Part shown: positions 16,605-26,392 of the stretch, in pieces
Position numbering within the stretch: position 1 is the first letter of the stretch
How the letters are laid out: each line of letters begins with the position of its first letter
Assembly (NCBI RefSeq): GCF_000019225.1
Contig: NC_010995.1
Coordinates: 1,434,501 to 1,498,500, forward strand
DNA: 64,000 nt
Direction of reading: 5' to 3'
DNA from: Cellvibrio japonicus Ueda107
GTDB taxonomy: Bacteria; Pseudomonadota; Gammaproteobacteria; Pseudomonadales; Cellvibrionaceae
The notes under the pieces: model-generated
The model's input: the letters and a program-made list of their open reading frames with translations, nothing else
The model's database searches: none
Told to the model about the DNA's origin: nothing
Made by a program: the position numbers and the translations under genes

Positions 16605-19600
16605 TTAATCGATTTCCAGCACCAGCAATAAATCGCCTGCATTCACCTGCTTGCCCGGCTCCACGTGGATGGCACTGACTTTGGCATTGCGGTCGGCATA
16701 GACCGAGAATTCCATTTTCATGGCTTCGACAATCAGCAGGGGTTGATCCGGCTCTACCAACTGGCCGGGCTCTACCAGCAATTTCCAGATATTGCCGCTG
16801 ATGTCGGCAGTGATAGGGTGACCATCCACTTCAATAGGGCCGGTGTTAATTTTGATTTGCAGGGCAGCGTCTACCTGCTCGGCTTCATCGGCTTGCCAAA
16901 GTGCCACTTCACGGGTGAAGGCCTGCTGTTGCTTGGCTTTGAATTCAGCGATGCTGGCGGCATTGTCGTGCAGGAATTGTTCGTGTTCGGCCAGGCTGAA
17001 ATAGGCCTCTTCGATCTTCAGACTCAGGCGGCCTTCACGGAAGGCTTCGCGCTGTGCGGTTAACTCCTCTTCGCTGACCTCGTAATAACGCACCCGGTCA
17101 AAGAATTTCAGCAGCCAGGGCTCGCCGTTAGTGAATACCGGGTTTTTCAGGAATTTATTCCAGATAGGCAGGGTGCGTCCCACTAATTGGTAACCGCCGG
17201 GTGAGTCCATGCCGTAAATACACATATACACGCCGCCAATGCCCACCGTACCTTCCGCCGTGTAGGTGCGTGCCGGGTTGTATTTGGAGGTGAGCAGGCG
17301 GTGGCGTGGATCGACGGGCACGGCGCAGGGGGCACCGAGATAAACATCGCCGAGGCCCAGTACCATGTAGCTGGTGTCGAATAGAATTTGTTTAACCTGA
17401 TCGACAGAGTCCAGGCCGTTAATACGGCGCATGAATTCGGTATTGCTCGGCAACCAGGGCGCGGTATCGCGCACGGATTGGCGATAGCGGGCCACCGCAT
17501 CCAGGGTGGCGGAGTCTTCAAAGGCCATGGGCAGGTGAACGATACGGCTGGGCACTTTGATATCGCGTGCATCGCCAAGGGTTTCCTCAATCGTTAACAG
17601 TTTGGCGATTAAATCCTGCTGGTGGATGACACGGCTGTCGTAATTAATTTGCAGTGAACGCACGCCGGGTGAAAGTTCGATAATTCCCTCAATCGGCGAG
17701 GTCTTGAGCGTCTCCATCAATGCATGGACGCGCAGGCGCAAACTCAGTTCGAGAATATTGTCGCCGTATTCCAGCAGGATATATTTGTCGCCTGCCTGGC
17801 GATAGCTGACCAGTGGGCGACTACCTGCAGGAGCAAGGGATGCGAGGATACATTCTGATAGGCCATGGGGGGGGGCAGCAATCGGGGTAGCGGCAAAGTT
17901 GGCGAGCGGTTGCAGTGTGGCAATGGCTTCATCCTGGGCTTTTTCCAGGTTCAGTGCATCGTCAAAACTCATGCGTACAAAGCGGATTTTATCGCCGGGT
18001 TTGACCTGGCCGACTTTCCAGAGCTCGGCTTTTACAATGGTCACCGGACACACGAATCCGCCCAGGCTGGGGCCATCCTTGGTTAGGATAACGGGCATGT
18101 CACCGGTGAAATTGATCGAGCCAATGGCATATTCGGTGTCGTGGATATTGGAGGGGTGCAAGCCGGCTTCGCCACCGTCACTGCGGGTCCAGGTGGGCTT
18201 GGGGCCGTTCAGGCGAATCCCCAAACGGTTGGAGTTGTAGTGCACCTCCCAGGCGGTGGAGAAAAACATGTCAATCGCTTCGGGTTTGAAAAAATCCGGT
18301 GCGCCGTGGGGGCCATAGAGCACACCGATTTCCCATTCGCTTATCCCGCCTGCCGTTGAAAAACAGGAGGGAATTAATGCTGCGGGTACCGCAGCAGGTT
18401 CGTATACCGGTGCCGGTGTTGTACAGGCGGCGATAGCGGGATTGCTGATGGGCAGCATATCCGTGGCGCGCAGGGTGCGACCCGCATGGCCGCCAAACTG
18501 GCCCAGTGCAAAGGTGGAGCGGCTGCCGAGGTACACAGGCACGTCGAAACCCTGGCGCACCGCCAGGTAGCCGCGACAGCCGTTTTCGGTTTTACCGATG
18601 TCGAGAATTTGTCCGGCTTTAATGGCTACCGGTCGCCAGAAGGGAATGAACTCGCCGTCGAGTTTGGCGGGGGATGAGGCTCCGGCGAGTGCAATAATCG
18701 CATCGCTGTGGAATTTTAATTTGGGGCCGATGATGGTGTATTCGAGTGCAGCGGCGCTGTCGTGGTTGCCGACAATGCGGTTGGCTAAACGGAATGCGTA
18801 ATCATCCATGGGGCCGGATGGGGGAACACCAATACTCCACAAGCCAACGCGACCGGGATAATCCTGCACACTGGTATAGGTGCCGGGTTGCAACACTTCG
18901 ACAACGGGGGGCAGGTAATTAAAGCCGGCCAGTTTGTTGGTGGCTACGTCGCCATCGGCGAAGAAGTCGGAGCCGATAATCTGGCGCAAATAATCCAGGT
19001 TGGTGGCAATGCCTGCGGCACGGGTTTGGTTGAGTGCCGCACCCATGTTGGCGATGGCATCGGCGCGGTCTTTGCCATACACAATGATTTTCGCAATCAT
19101 TGGATCGTAATAAGGTGACACTTCGGTGCCGGTGGCTACCCAGGTATCGATACGCGCAAACTCAGGAAACACCACATCGGTTAATACACCGGGAGATGGC
19201 TGGAAATCGCGCACTGGATCTTCAGCGTACAGGCGCACTTCAATAGCTGCGCCCTGTGGATTAATAGTGATATTTAAATTGGGCGGTGTTCCTGCAGCGG
19301 TAAGAATCATCCATTCCACCAGATCTACCCCGGTGCAGGCCTCGGTGATGGGGTGTTCCACCTGCAGGCGGGTATTCACTTCCAGAAAGTAGAATTCATC
19401 GCGCGCAGGATCGTAGATGTATTCAATGGTGCCGGCAGAGCGGTAGTTCACCATCTTGCCCAGGCTGACCGAAGCCGCGAGTAATTGTTCGCGGGTCGCT
19501 GCAGGCAGGTTCGGCGCCGGGGTTTCCTCAACCACTTTTTGATTGCGGCGTTGCAGTGAGCAATCGCGTTCACCCAGTGCCAGCACATTGCCTTTGCCAT

Positions 19601-20243
19601 CGCCAAAAATTTGCACTTCCACATGGCGGGCGTTATCCACAAAGCGTTCGAGGAATACACCGGAGTCGCTGAAAAAATTTTGTCCCAGGCGCTTTACACT
19701 TTCGTAGGCATTAACCAACTCGGCTTCGCTGTTACAACGAGTCAAACCGATACCGCCACCGCCTGCGGTACTTTTGAGCATCACCGGATAACCCAGCGTA
19801 GCGGCAGCATGGGTGGCTTCCTCAACGGAGCCCAATAAGCCGGTACCGGGTGTCAGGGGAACGCCAGCTTGCTCGGCGAGTTCACGCGAGGTGTGCTTTA
19901 AGCCGAACTGGCGAATCTGTTCCGGCGTGGGACCGCAAAAGGCGATACCTTCGGCTTCACATTTTTCGCAGAAGTTGGCATTTTCAGAGAGGAACCCATA
20001 ACCGGGAATAATAGCTTGGGCACCGGTTTCTTTAGCCGCGGCGAGAATCAGATCCACTTTCAGGTAGCTTTCTGCCGCGGTATTGCCGCCCAGGCATATC
20101 GCTTTGTCGCAGGCGGTGACATGGGCTGAGTTGCGGTCTGCGTCGGAGTAGACGGCCACCGATTCGATACCCATTTTTTTCAGGGTTTTAGCGATACGCA
20201 CCGCGATCTCACCGCGGTTGGCAATCAGTACGGTCTTTAGCAT
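16605..20243 (-). CDS. uca: urea carboxylase
   Basis: 1212 residues, full length. The N-terminal biotin carboxylase (about 1-450) has IANRGEIAVRIAKTLKKMGI, the ATP-loop STAGGGGIGL and the EVNTRLQVEHPITE motif. Next is a KipA/AHS2 domain (about 475-780, GPMDDYAFRLANRIVGN), then a KipI/AHS1 domain (about 850-1060), and a biotinyl domain at the end with VEAMKMEFSV. It carboxylates urea to allophanate using ATP and bicarbonate, in the cytoplasm; allophanate hydrolase next door finishes the job. The gene lies 117 nt after the hydrolase gene. The separate 'urea carboxylase-associated' proteins that often accompany it are absent in the window. Confidence 0.97.
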   Translation of the reverse strand: MLKTVLIANRGEIAVRIAKTLKKMGIESVAVYSDADRNSAHVTACDKAICLGGNTAAESYLKVDLILAAAKETGAQAIIPGYGFLSENANFCEKCEAEGIAFCGPTPEQIRQFGLKHTSRELAEQAGVPLTPGTGLLGSVEEATHAAATLGYPVMLKSTAGGGGIGLTRCNSEAELVNAYESVKRLGQNFFSDSGVFLERFVDNARHVEVQIFGDGKGNVLALGERDCSLQRRNQKVVEETPAPNLPAATREQLLAASVSLGKMVNYRSAGTIEYIYDPARDEFYFLEVNTRLQVEHPITEACTGVDLVEWMILTAAGTPPNLNITINPQGAAIEVRLYAEDPVRDFQPSPGVLTDVVFPEFARIDTWVATGTEVSPYYDPMIAKIIVYGKDRADAIANMGAALNQTRAAGIATNLDYLRQIIGSDFFADGDVATNKLAGFNYLPPVVEVLQPGTYTSVQDYPGRVGLWSIGVPPSGPMDDYAFRLANRIVGNHDSAAALEYTIIGPKLKFHSDAIIALAGASSPAKLDGEFIPFWRPVAIKAGQILDIGKTENGCRGYLAVRQGFDVPVYLGSRSTFALGQFGGHAGRTLRATDMLPISNPAIAACTTPAPVYEPAAVPAALIPSCFSTAGGISEWEIGVLYGPHGAPDFFKPEAIDMFFSTAWEVHYNSNRLGIRLNGPKPTWTRSDGGEAGLHPSNIHDTEYAIGSINFTGDMPVILTKDGPSLGGFVCPVTIVKAELWKVGQVKPGDKIRFVRMSFDDALNLEKAQDEAIATLQPLANFAATPIAAPPHGLSECILASLAPAGSRPLVSYRQAGDKYILLEYGDNILELSLRLRVHALMETLKTSPIEGIIELSPGVRSLQINYDSRVIHQQDLIAKLLTIEETLGDARDIKVPSRIVHLPMAFEDSATLDAVARYRQSVRDTAPWLPSNTEFMRRINGLDSVDQVKQILFDTSYMVLGLGDVYLGAPCAVPVDPRHRLLTSKYNPARTYTAEGTVGIGGVYMCIYGMDSPGGYQLVGRTLPIWNKFLKNPVFTNGEPWLLKFFDRVRYYEVSEEELTAQREAFREGRLSLKIEEAYFSLAEHEQFLHDNAASIAEFKAKQQQAFTREVALWQADEAEQVDAALQIKINTGPIEVDGHPITADISGNIWKLLVEPGQLVEPDQPLLIVEAMKMEFSVYADRNAKVSAIHVEPGKQVNAGDLLLVLEID

Positions 20244-20360
20244 GGTGGTTCTCCGACTCTAATGTGTGTTGCCTTGGGCATGCTGTATCTGTCGTGATGC
20301 GTGATAAGGCGAATCAATATCTAAAAAACGAACTTGTTTTTGAGTAGCACTGGTGTATCG

Positions 20361-22166
20361 CTATTTTTTTAAGGAGGCGATATAGGCTCGCCATCCACCC
20401 AGGCGGGTAATTTCTGTTGCGCCTTCTATTGCTGCGCCTTCACAAATAAATCCCTTTACCTCGCGCCCGTCTTTCAGGGTGAGTGTGCCTATCCCCAACG
20501 GGGCGGGAATGAGTGCGACAAAACTGCCGAAGTGCTGCAGGGGCACATCCCATAGCTCCACAATAATTTCGGCTCCTTTAACGGCTTGGTCGGCACCGCT
20601 TGTGCGAATTAATCCGGGCTTGGGTGGGGTGGTATTGGGGAGTGCAAATAAACGGTAATGGCTGGCAGTAAATGTACTTTCCACAAACAGCGCCTTGCGC
20701 TCTTGCAGTTGTACATTGAGCGGCATACCGGTGAGGTGGGCACCGACAACTGCCAGGCGCACATAGCCGGCAGGTGTATGGTTGCGCGGGTTAATTGCCG
20801 GCGCTTTGCGATCGGTAGCACCCAGGGGCAGGTTCAGGCTGGCGTGCCAGCGGCGGCCAAAGTCCACCAGCGCATCGTCCTGCCAGGCGGGAGCGATCAG
20901 GGTGATACCAAAGGGCAGTCCATCGCTGCGCATACCCGCAGGTACTGCCAGGGCCGAACAATCGGCCAGGTTGACGAAATTGGTGTAGGTACCCAGTTGG
21001 CTGTTAACTCCGACCGGGTCAGTTTCTACCTGGGCGATGGTGGGATGGCGCGGCGCAGTAGGCACCAGCAGTGCATCGATATCCTGCATCAGGGTTTGGA
21101 TAACGCGCGCGAAGTCGGCGCGGCGATATTCCGCGCGATACGTATCGGTAGCGGAAAAGTTCGCCGCGTTTTCGATAATGCCGCGCACGACGGGATTCAT
21201 ATCGGCAGCATGGTCGCGCATAAATTCCGCGACCGCCGCGTGGCGCTCGGCCACCCAGGGGCCACCGTAGAGCAGTTGGGCGAGGGTGAACATGGGTGTG
21301 AAGTCCAGTTCTACCAGTTCAACACCGAAAGCCTGTAATTTTTGCAGGGTGGTTTGCCAGGCTGCTTCGGCGGCACTGTCGCCATACCAATCCGGCTTGG
21401 CAGGAATGGCAACACGTGGTGTTGCAGGGAAGTAGTGAGCGGGTTCCGGTTGCTGGCGCGAGTAGCCATCGGCCTGGTCAAAGCCCTGCAGCAACTGTGC
21501 TACCAGGTTTGCATCATCCACTGTCAGCGCAAATATCGATACGCAATCCAGGCTGCGGCAGGCGGGGACAACGCCCTGGGTACTGAAGCGGCCCTTAGTC
21601 GGTTTAAGGCCCACTACATTATTAAAGCCGGCGGGAACACGGCCGGAGCCGGCGGTGTCCGTACCCAGGCTAAAGGGCACCAGCCCTTGGGCGACACTGG
21701 TAGCGGAACCGGAACTGGAACCGCCGGAGACATACTCTGCCTTAAAAGAATTGGGCACAGCGCCGTAAGGCGAGCGCGTGCCCACAAGGCCAGTAGCAAA
21801 CTGGTCGAGGTTGGTCTTGCCCAGGACGATGGCCCCTGCGGCCTTCAGGCGCGCTACGCTGGTTGCGTCTGCAGAGGGAATGTAAGTAAAGGCCGGGCAA
21901 GCCGCTGTAGTCGGAATACCGGCGACATCAATATTGTCTTTAACGGCGAAAGGCACGCCATAGAGGGGCAGGGCGTTGGCATCGCCCAGCTGGCTTAACG
22001 CATCCAGTTGCTGATTCAGCTCGCTGGCAGACAGCACATAAATCCAGGTGGGGTCAGCGGGGGTAATCTGGGCGCGCAATGCCTGCAGTGCGGCGCGGGG
22101 TTCGATGGATTGGCTGCGATAGGCTTCAAGCCATTCAGTAATTGTCCAGCCGTGGGTCAGATTCAT
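20361..22166 (-). CDS. atzF: allophanate hydrolase
   Basis: 601 residues. The N-terminal two thirds are an amidase-signature enzyme: catalytic Lys in PFAVKDNIDVAG, the YVSGGSSSGSATSVAQGLVP Ser-rich loop and GTDTAGSGRVPAG with the nucleophile Ser. The C-terminal 130 residues (about 470-601, YVRLAVVGAHLTGMPLNVQL) are the second domain found in AtzF-type hydrolases. It splits allophanate to ammonia and CO2, completing ATP-dependent urea breakdown without urease. First gene of the block; a sigma-54-like promoter is 50 nt upstream. Confidence 0.96.
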   Translation of the reverse strand: MNLTHGWTITEWLEAYRSQSIEPRAALQALRAQITPADPTWIYVLSASELNQQLDALSQLGDANALPLYGVPFAVKDNIDVAGIPTTAACPAFTYIPSADATSVARLKAAGAIVLGKTNLDQFATGLVGTRSPYGAVPNSFKAEYVSGGSSSGSATSVAQGLVPFSLGTDTAGSGRVPAGFNNVVGLKPTKGRFSTQGVVPACRSLDCVSIFALTVDDANLVAQLLQGFDQADGYSRQQPEPAHYFPATPRVAIPAKPDWYGDSAAEAAWQTTLQKLQAFGVELVELDFTPMFTLAQLLYGGPWVAERHAAVAEFMRDHAADMNPVVRGIIENAANFSATDTYRAEYRRADFARVIQTLMQDIDALLVPTAPRHPTIAQVETDPVGVNSQLGTYTNFVNLADCSALAVPAGMRSDGLPFGITLIAPAWQDDALVDFGRRWHASLNLPLGATDRKAPAINPRNHTPAGYVRLAVVGAHLTGMPLNVQLQERKALFVESTFTASHYRLFALPNTTPPKPGLIRTSGADQAVKGAEIIVELWDVPLQHFGSFVALIPAPLGIGTLTLKDGREVKGFICEGAAIEGATEITRLGGWRAYIASLKK

Positions 22167-22213
22167 GGTTATTCCTGCACTCGAAATACAATCTTGGATA
22201 CAAGTTTGTATTC

Positions 22214-22231
22214 AGCAGAAACTGTGCCAAT
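22214..22231 (-). promoter_or_regulatory. sigma-54 promoter candidate before the urea block
   Basis: On the minus strand TTGGCAC, then AGTTTC, then TGCT: the invariant GG and GC are exactly 10 nt apart as RpoN needs. The transcript would start near 22203, about 37 nt before the ATG. The -24 half overlaps a perfect palindrome CCAATTG/CAATTGG at 22227-22240. Confidence 0.6.
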
Positions 22232-22352
22232 TGCAATTGGCTCTCCGAAAGAGGCTGGGGGATATGCACAAAATGCTTGATATTCAATGGGTTAAATGAT
22301 GTAGAAAAATAGGGTGACGCATTTTTTGCCGCAAAAATCTTCCAGTTTTTAT

Positions 22353-22367
22353 GCGCTGAATTTGTGC
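22353..22367. promoter_or_regulatory. possible NtrC enhancer
   Basis: GCGC-TGAATTT-GTGC matches the NtrC consensus GCAC-N7-GTGC at 7 of 8 bases, about 150 nt upstream of the sigma-54 start. A single weak match; the Fic gene promoter may also lie in this 331-nt region. Confidence 0.3.
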
Positions 22368-22497
22368 GTATGAGGTTGGTATGGGAGTCAGGATGGTGCG
22401 GAGGATAGTTGTTTTCATATCTCAATTATTTGAAATATTGAGATATATAAGGTGATGCTCTATGATGTTTCAAAATTTCATGTTTTTGAGATGAAGT

Positions 22498-23865
22498 ATG
22501 ATTAAGCGACCGCCTTCAAGTGACCAATTACCTAAAAGTGCCTGGGCATGGATTAGTGAGTATCAACCCGAGCGGCGATTGGAATATTTGGATTTCTATA
22601 CGGTTGTCGATAGCAAAGGGCGTTATCTGCCATTTGATGAGTTTCGCCATCGGATACCTAAGGGGTTGGCAGTGGATATCGCCTGGGCCTTAACAAAAGA
22701 AGCGAGATCCCGGACGCGTCAATGGATTTTGGGGCTGGGAGAGCCTGCAAGGTTCTGTTATTACAATGACATTCCGGCTATTCAAAAAACAAAGACACTC
22801 GTTGATCAAGCGACTACAACTGCCGCGTTAGCGTGGGCCAACAGGAAAATAGGGGAAGAGCAAAACTTCTCCTATATGCTTGAGGATTTGATAGAGGATG
22901 AAGCAATCAGCAGCAGTCAATTGGAAGGTGCTGCCACGACGACCCTTGTTGCCAGGGAAATGATAAAAAGAAGGCGTGAGCCACGCACTATGGACGAACG
23001 CATGATTCTTGGTAATTTTAGAATGATGCGGTATGTGTGGGATAAAAGATCATTGCCTTTAACAACTGAGCTTATCCGGGAGTTACACGCTATTGGCGTG
23101 GCAGGGATAGATGACGAAAAATACCGGCCTGGTATTTTTCGCTCTGCTGATAATGTTGTTGTTGAGGATAGCGATGGCAATATTGTACACCAGCCACCCA
23201 TATGGACGGGACTTGAGGATAGGTTGAATAGGTTATGTCATTGGGTAAATACGGATCACGATGAAATAGAAAGCCAAAACTATATTCATCCCTTGATCAA
23301 AGCAATATCGATACATTTTGCTATAGGTTATGAGCACCCATTTAACGATGGCAATGGCAGGGTTGCGCGCGCGTTGTTTTATTGGTTTTTGTTTAAAAAA
23401 GATTATGGGGCATTCCGTTATATATCCATTAGCAACCTTCTTAAGGAAGCGGCTACCCAATATGGAAAATCTTATCTCTATACTGAAACCGATGAGATGG
23501 ATTTAACGTATTTTGTTGATTATCAATGTTCTGTGATCATGAGAGCGATAGCCGCATTCAAGGGTCATTGCCAGAGAACCATTGAGGATATTGAACGATT
23601 TAATAAATGGCTGTTTAACGCAGGTATTTATGCAAAACTGACTGAAAAGCAAAAAATTGTCTTTCAGGTGGCTAAAGGTAATAGCAATAGTATCTTTACG
23701 GCCAGGTATGTCGAGGAGCGTTTGGGGTGCTCTTATAATACGGCTGCCTCGGTGCTCAACGGCCTGGTCGACTTGGAACTGTTTGAGAAACGTAAGGATG
23801 GAAAAGAGTGGGTTTACCGCCTGCGCAGTAAAAACGATATTCAAAATAGCTGGACTGCCAGCTGA
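22498..23865 (+). CDS. Fic-family protein (class II, self-inhibited)
   Basis: 455 residues. The Fic core motif HPFNDGNGRVAR (about residues 280-291) is complete, with the catalytic His and the phosphate-binding loop. The inhibitory helix motif [ST]xxxE[GN] is present as SSQLEG about 140 residues earlier, which places it in class II (N-terminal inhibition). A C-terminal winged helix (about 375-445) follows. Such enzymes transfer AMP, or another nucleotide part, to a hydroxyl of a target protein. The target is unknown. A dGTPase gene begins 17 nt later on the same strand. Confidence 0.93.
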   Translation: MIKRPPSSDQLPKSAWAWISEYQPERRLEYLDFYTVVDSKGRYLPFDEFRHRIPKGLAVDIAWALTKEARSRTRQWILGLGEPARFCYYNDIPAIQKTKTLVDQATTTAALAWANRKIGEEQNFSYMLEDLIEDEAISSSQLEGAATTTLVAREMIKRRREPRTMDERMILGNFRMMRYVWDKRSLPLTTELIRELHAIGVAGIDDEKYRPGIFRSADNVVVEDSDGNIVHQPPIWTGLEDRLNRLCHWVNTDHDEIESQNYIHPLIKAISIHFAIGYEHPFNDGNGRVARALFYWFLFKKDYGAFRYISISNLLKEAATQYGKSYLYTETDEMDLTYFVDYQCSVIMRAIAAFKGHCQRTIEDIERFNKWLFNAGIYAKLTEKQKIVFQVAKGNSNSIFTARYVEERLGCSYNTAASVLNGLVDLELFEKRKDGKEWVYRLRSKNDIQNSWTAS

Positions 23866-23882
23866 TCCAAAGGAATTTAGTC

Positions 23883-25250
23883 ATGGCTATGAACTGGAAC
23901 CAACTTCTCTGTGCTGACCGCCTGGGCAATCGGGTGGCCAAGCATGAAGAGGGGCGCTCGCCGTTTCACTCGGATCACGACAAAATTGTGTTCTCCGGTG
24001 CCTTTCGCCGCCTGGCGCGCAAGACCCAGGTGCACCCGCTGGCCACGAATGACCATATCCACAATCGCATGACCCACAGCCTGGAGGTTGCCTGTGTCGG
24101 GCGTACCCTGGGGATTCGGGTTGGGCAGGCGCTGAAAGACAAGGGGGATTTACCCGCGTTTATCTGGCCGACAGACATCGGCGATATTGTGCAGGCGACC
24201 TGCCTGGCCCATGACATCGGCAATCCACCGTTTGGCCATACCGGTGAAGATGCGATTCGCAACTGGTTCCAAAAAGAGGGCGCTGCCTTCCTGCGCGACC
24301 TTTCACCCTCAGAGCAGGACGATATTCGCGTCTTTGAAGGTAATGCCCAGGGCCTGCGGGTATTAACCACTTCGGAGTATCACCAGTACCATGATGGTAT
24401 GCGCTTGACTTACGCCACCCTGGCGTCCTCGATCAAATATCCCTGGACCTCCACGCCGACGGTCCTGGGCAAACGCCCGAAAGATAACAAGTACGGTATT
24501 TTCCAATCCGAACTGCACTACTTCCATGAAATTGCCCACAGGACAGGGCTGATTGAGCGAGGTAATAATTGGTATTGTCGCCATCCACTGGTGTATTTAA
24601 TGGAAGCGGCCGATGACTTTTGTTACGGCATTATTGACCTGGAAGATGGCCTGGAGATGGGCATTCTCAATTGGACTGAAATTTATGAACTCCTGCGTCC
24701 GGTGATTGCAGACTCTCCGCAGATGGATGACCTCGAACGCTTATTGAAAAAAGTCAATGACGGCCGCAAACCGGCGCTGGTGCGCGGTAAGGTGATTGAT
24801 GCGTTTATCAATGCGGGTACCCAGGCGTTTATCAAACACCAGGAAGCCTTTTTAAATGGCGAAGTTGAAGGCGACCTGATTTCACTCTGTGCTCCGGAAG
24901 TACATAGTGCGGTACAGGCTGCAAAGGATTTGGCCAAACGCAAAATTTTTAATCACTCACGCCGTGTGGAATTGGAAATCGGTGCATACACTGTGATCGG
25001 GACACTGCTCAATACTATTTGTGGCGCTGTCTATGCGTCGTTGGGGGATCCGGCACAAATGACCTACAAAGATAATCGGGTCATGGCGTTAATTGGCGAA
25101 AACAATTTCCATCCGCTGGTCAGCCAGAAAGCGCAAAACTACCAATACCTGGCATTGATGGCAGTCATTGATTACATCAGTGGTATGACGGATAACTATG
25201 CTACCAATCTGGCCAAGCAATTTAACGGTATGGGTTATTCCCATTATTGA
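23883..25250 (+). CDS. dgt: deoxyguanosinetriphosphate triphosphohydrolase (dGTPase-like)
   Basis: 455 residues. HD-domain metal ligands are visible: His in RMTHSLEVA, the HD pair in CLAHDIGNPPFGHTGE, and a later Asp in MEAADDFCYGIID. FRRLARKTQVHPL is typical of the family. The enzyme cleaves dGTP (perhaps other dNTPs) to the nucleoside and triphosphate, lowering dNTP pools, a housekeeping or anti-phage activity. AGGAA lies about 8 nt before the ATG. The short gap after the Fic gene suggests one transcript. Confidence 0.94.
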   Translation: MAMNWNQLLCADRLGNRVAKHEEGRSPFHSDHDKIVFSGAFRRLARKTQVHPLATNDHIHNRMTHSLEVACVGRTLGIRVGQALKDKGDLPAFIWPTDIGDIVQATCLAHDIGNPPFGHTGEDAIRNWFQKEGAAFLRDLSPSEQDDIRVFEGNAQGLRVLTTSEYHQYHDGMRLTYATLASSIKYPWTSTPTVLGKRPKDNKYGIFQSELHYFHEIAHRTGLIERGNNWYCRHPLVYLMEAADDFCYGIIDLEDGLEMGILNWTEIYELLRPVIADSPQMDDLERLLKKVNDGRKPALVRGKVIDAFINAGTQAFIKHQEAFLNGEVEGDLISLCAPEVHSAVQAAKDLAKRKIFNHSRRVELEIGAYTVIGTLLNTICGAVYASLGDPAQMTYKDNRVMALIGENNFHPLVSQKAQNYQYLALMAVIDYISGMTDNYATNLAKQFNGMGYSHY

Positions 25251-25330
25251 TAACAGTGCCTCAATTAACCGCCTTACGATCTTCAATATGTCTGTAACAA
25301 ATCGTAAAACTTGTATGGGGTAAACTGGCG

Positions 25331-26251
25331 ATGCAGCTGGTAACAACACGCCAGTTATTGGTGGGCTTATTGGTTGTGCTGGTAAGTGCTACACCATTGT
25401 TTTTTATAGGTGGCCCCGATGGGGTATCGCCACCTTTGTACCAGGCGTTGTGGGATTGCGGGCATATCCTGTTTTTCGCGTTTCTGGGGGCCGCTATTCA
25501 TTTGCTGTTGAGCCTGCGCCAGTCGGCCCTGACCCTGCCTCTGGTTGTTGGCTGGAGCCTGGCTGTCCTGTTTGCGGGAGGGTTGATCGAGTTGGCGCAA
25601 GGGTATGTGGGGCGCAACGCCGATTGGCAGGATGTCTTTAATAACCTTGTGGGGTTATGGTTGGGAATGGCCTGGATCAGGCCGGAGCGGGTGCACTGGC
25701 GTTGGCGGCTACCGGTGTTGTTACTGATGATTCCGTCATTGATGCCAGTCGTGGTATCGGCATTGGTGCAGTGGCAACAGGCGCGCACATTCCCGCTTCT
25801 GGCGGGTTTTGAGTCATCCCTGGAGTTGCAGCGCATCAATGGTCGGGTGGAAATATCCCCTGAGCATTTCATCCAGGGAGAGCATGCCCTCAAGGTATCT
25901 CTGGGAGGGACTGGCTATTCAGGTGCCCATGTAAAGCTCTTTCAGGGGGACTGGTCTGTTTATGCTGTGCTGGCAATGGAACTCTATAACCCGGGAGCTA
26001 CGCCTTTATCGATGACCCTGCGTATCAGCGATCGCCAGCATGAGCGGGGAGAGCAGGCTTATAACGATCGCTTTAATCGATCCCTGGTGCTATTACCCGG
26101 CTGGAACCGGATTCGCATTCCCGTTAAGGACATCCGCAAGGCACCGGCCAAACGCCAAATGAACCTGGGGGAGATACACCGGATTGGAATCTTTGCAACC
26201 CGCTTGCCGGCGCCTGCGGTGGTGTATTGGGATAACCTGCGCCTGGAATAG
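25331..26251 (+). CDS. VanZ-like membrane protein fused to a carbohydrate-binding-like domain
   Basis: 306 residues. The N-terminal 130 residues are a VanZ-type membrane domain of four or five helices with the conserved acidic and Gln residues (GGLIELAQGYVGRNADWQDV, then FNNLVGLWLG). After a further helix, residues about 160-306 form a beta-sandwich-like region ending in VVYWDNLRLE, the closing strand typical of CBM11/CIA30-like folds, with a paired Trp and Tyr pattern. It would be an inner-membrane protein with an outside domain. Its role is unknown. Confidence 0.75.
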   Translation: MQLVTTRQLLVGLLVVLVSATPLFFIGGPDGVSPPLYQALWDCGHILFFAFLGAAIHLLLSLRQSALTLPLVVGWSLAVLFAGGLIELAQGYVGRNADWQDVFNNLVGLWLGMAWIRPERVHWRWRLPVLLLMIPSLMPVVVSALVQWQQARTFPLLAGFESSLELQRINGRVEISPEHFIQGEHALKVSLGGTGYSGAHVKLFQGDWSVYAVLAMELYNPGATPLSMTLRISDRQHERGEQAYNDRFNRSLVLLPGWNRIRIPVKDIRKAPAKRQMNLGEIHRIGIFATRLPAPAVVYWDNLRLE

Positions 26252-26322
26252 TAGATAGCGGTTGTAATAGGCTGGCTATAAAGATGCCAGTTTTAGAAGA
26301 ACCGGCTATGAGGCAAAAAATT

Positions 26323-26349
26323 AGCCCCCAGGCTCTTCACCTGAGGGCT
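26323..26349 (-). terminator. intrinsic terminator of the small acidic protein gene
   Basis: AGCCCCCAGG and CCTGAGGGCT pair with one mismatch around a 7-nt loop; on the minus strand the stem is followed by AATTTTTT. It lies 44 nt after the stop of the gene at 26393-26596. Confidence 0.7.
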
Positions 26350-26392
26350 GGAATGTGAGTGACTTGGCGAGACCGTTTACGGGTGAGACACG

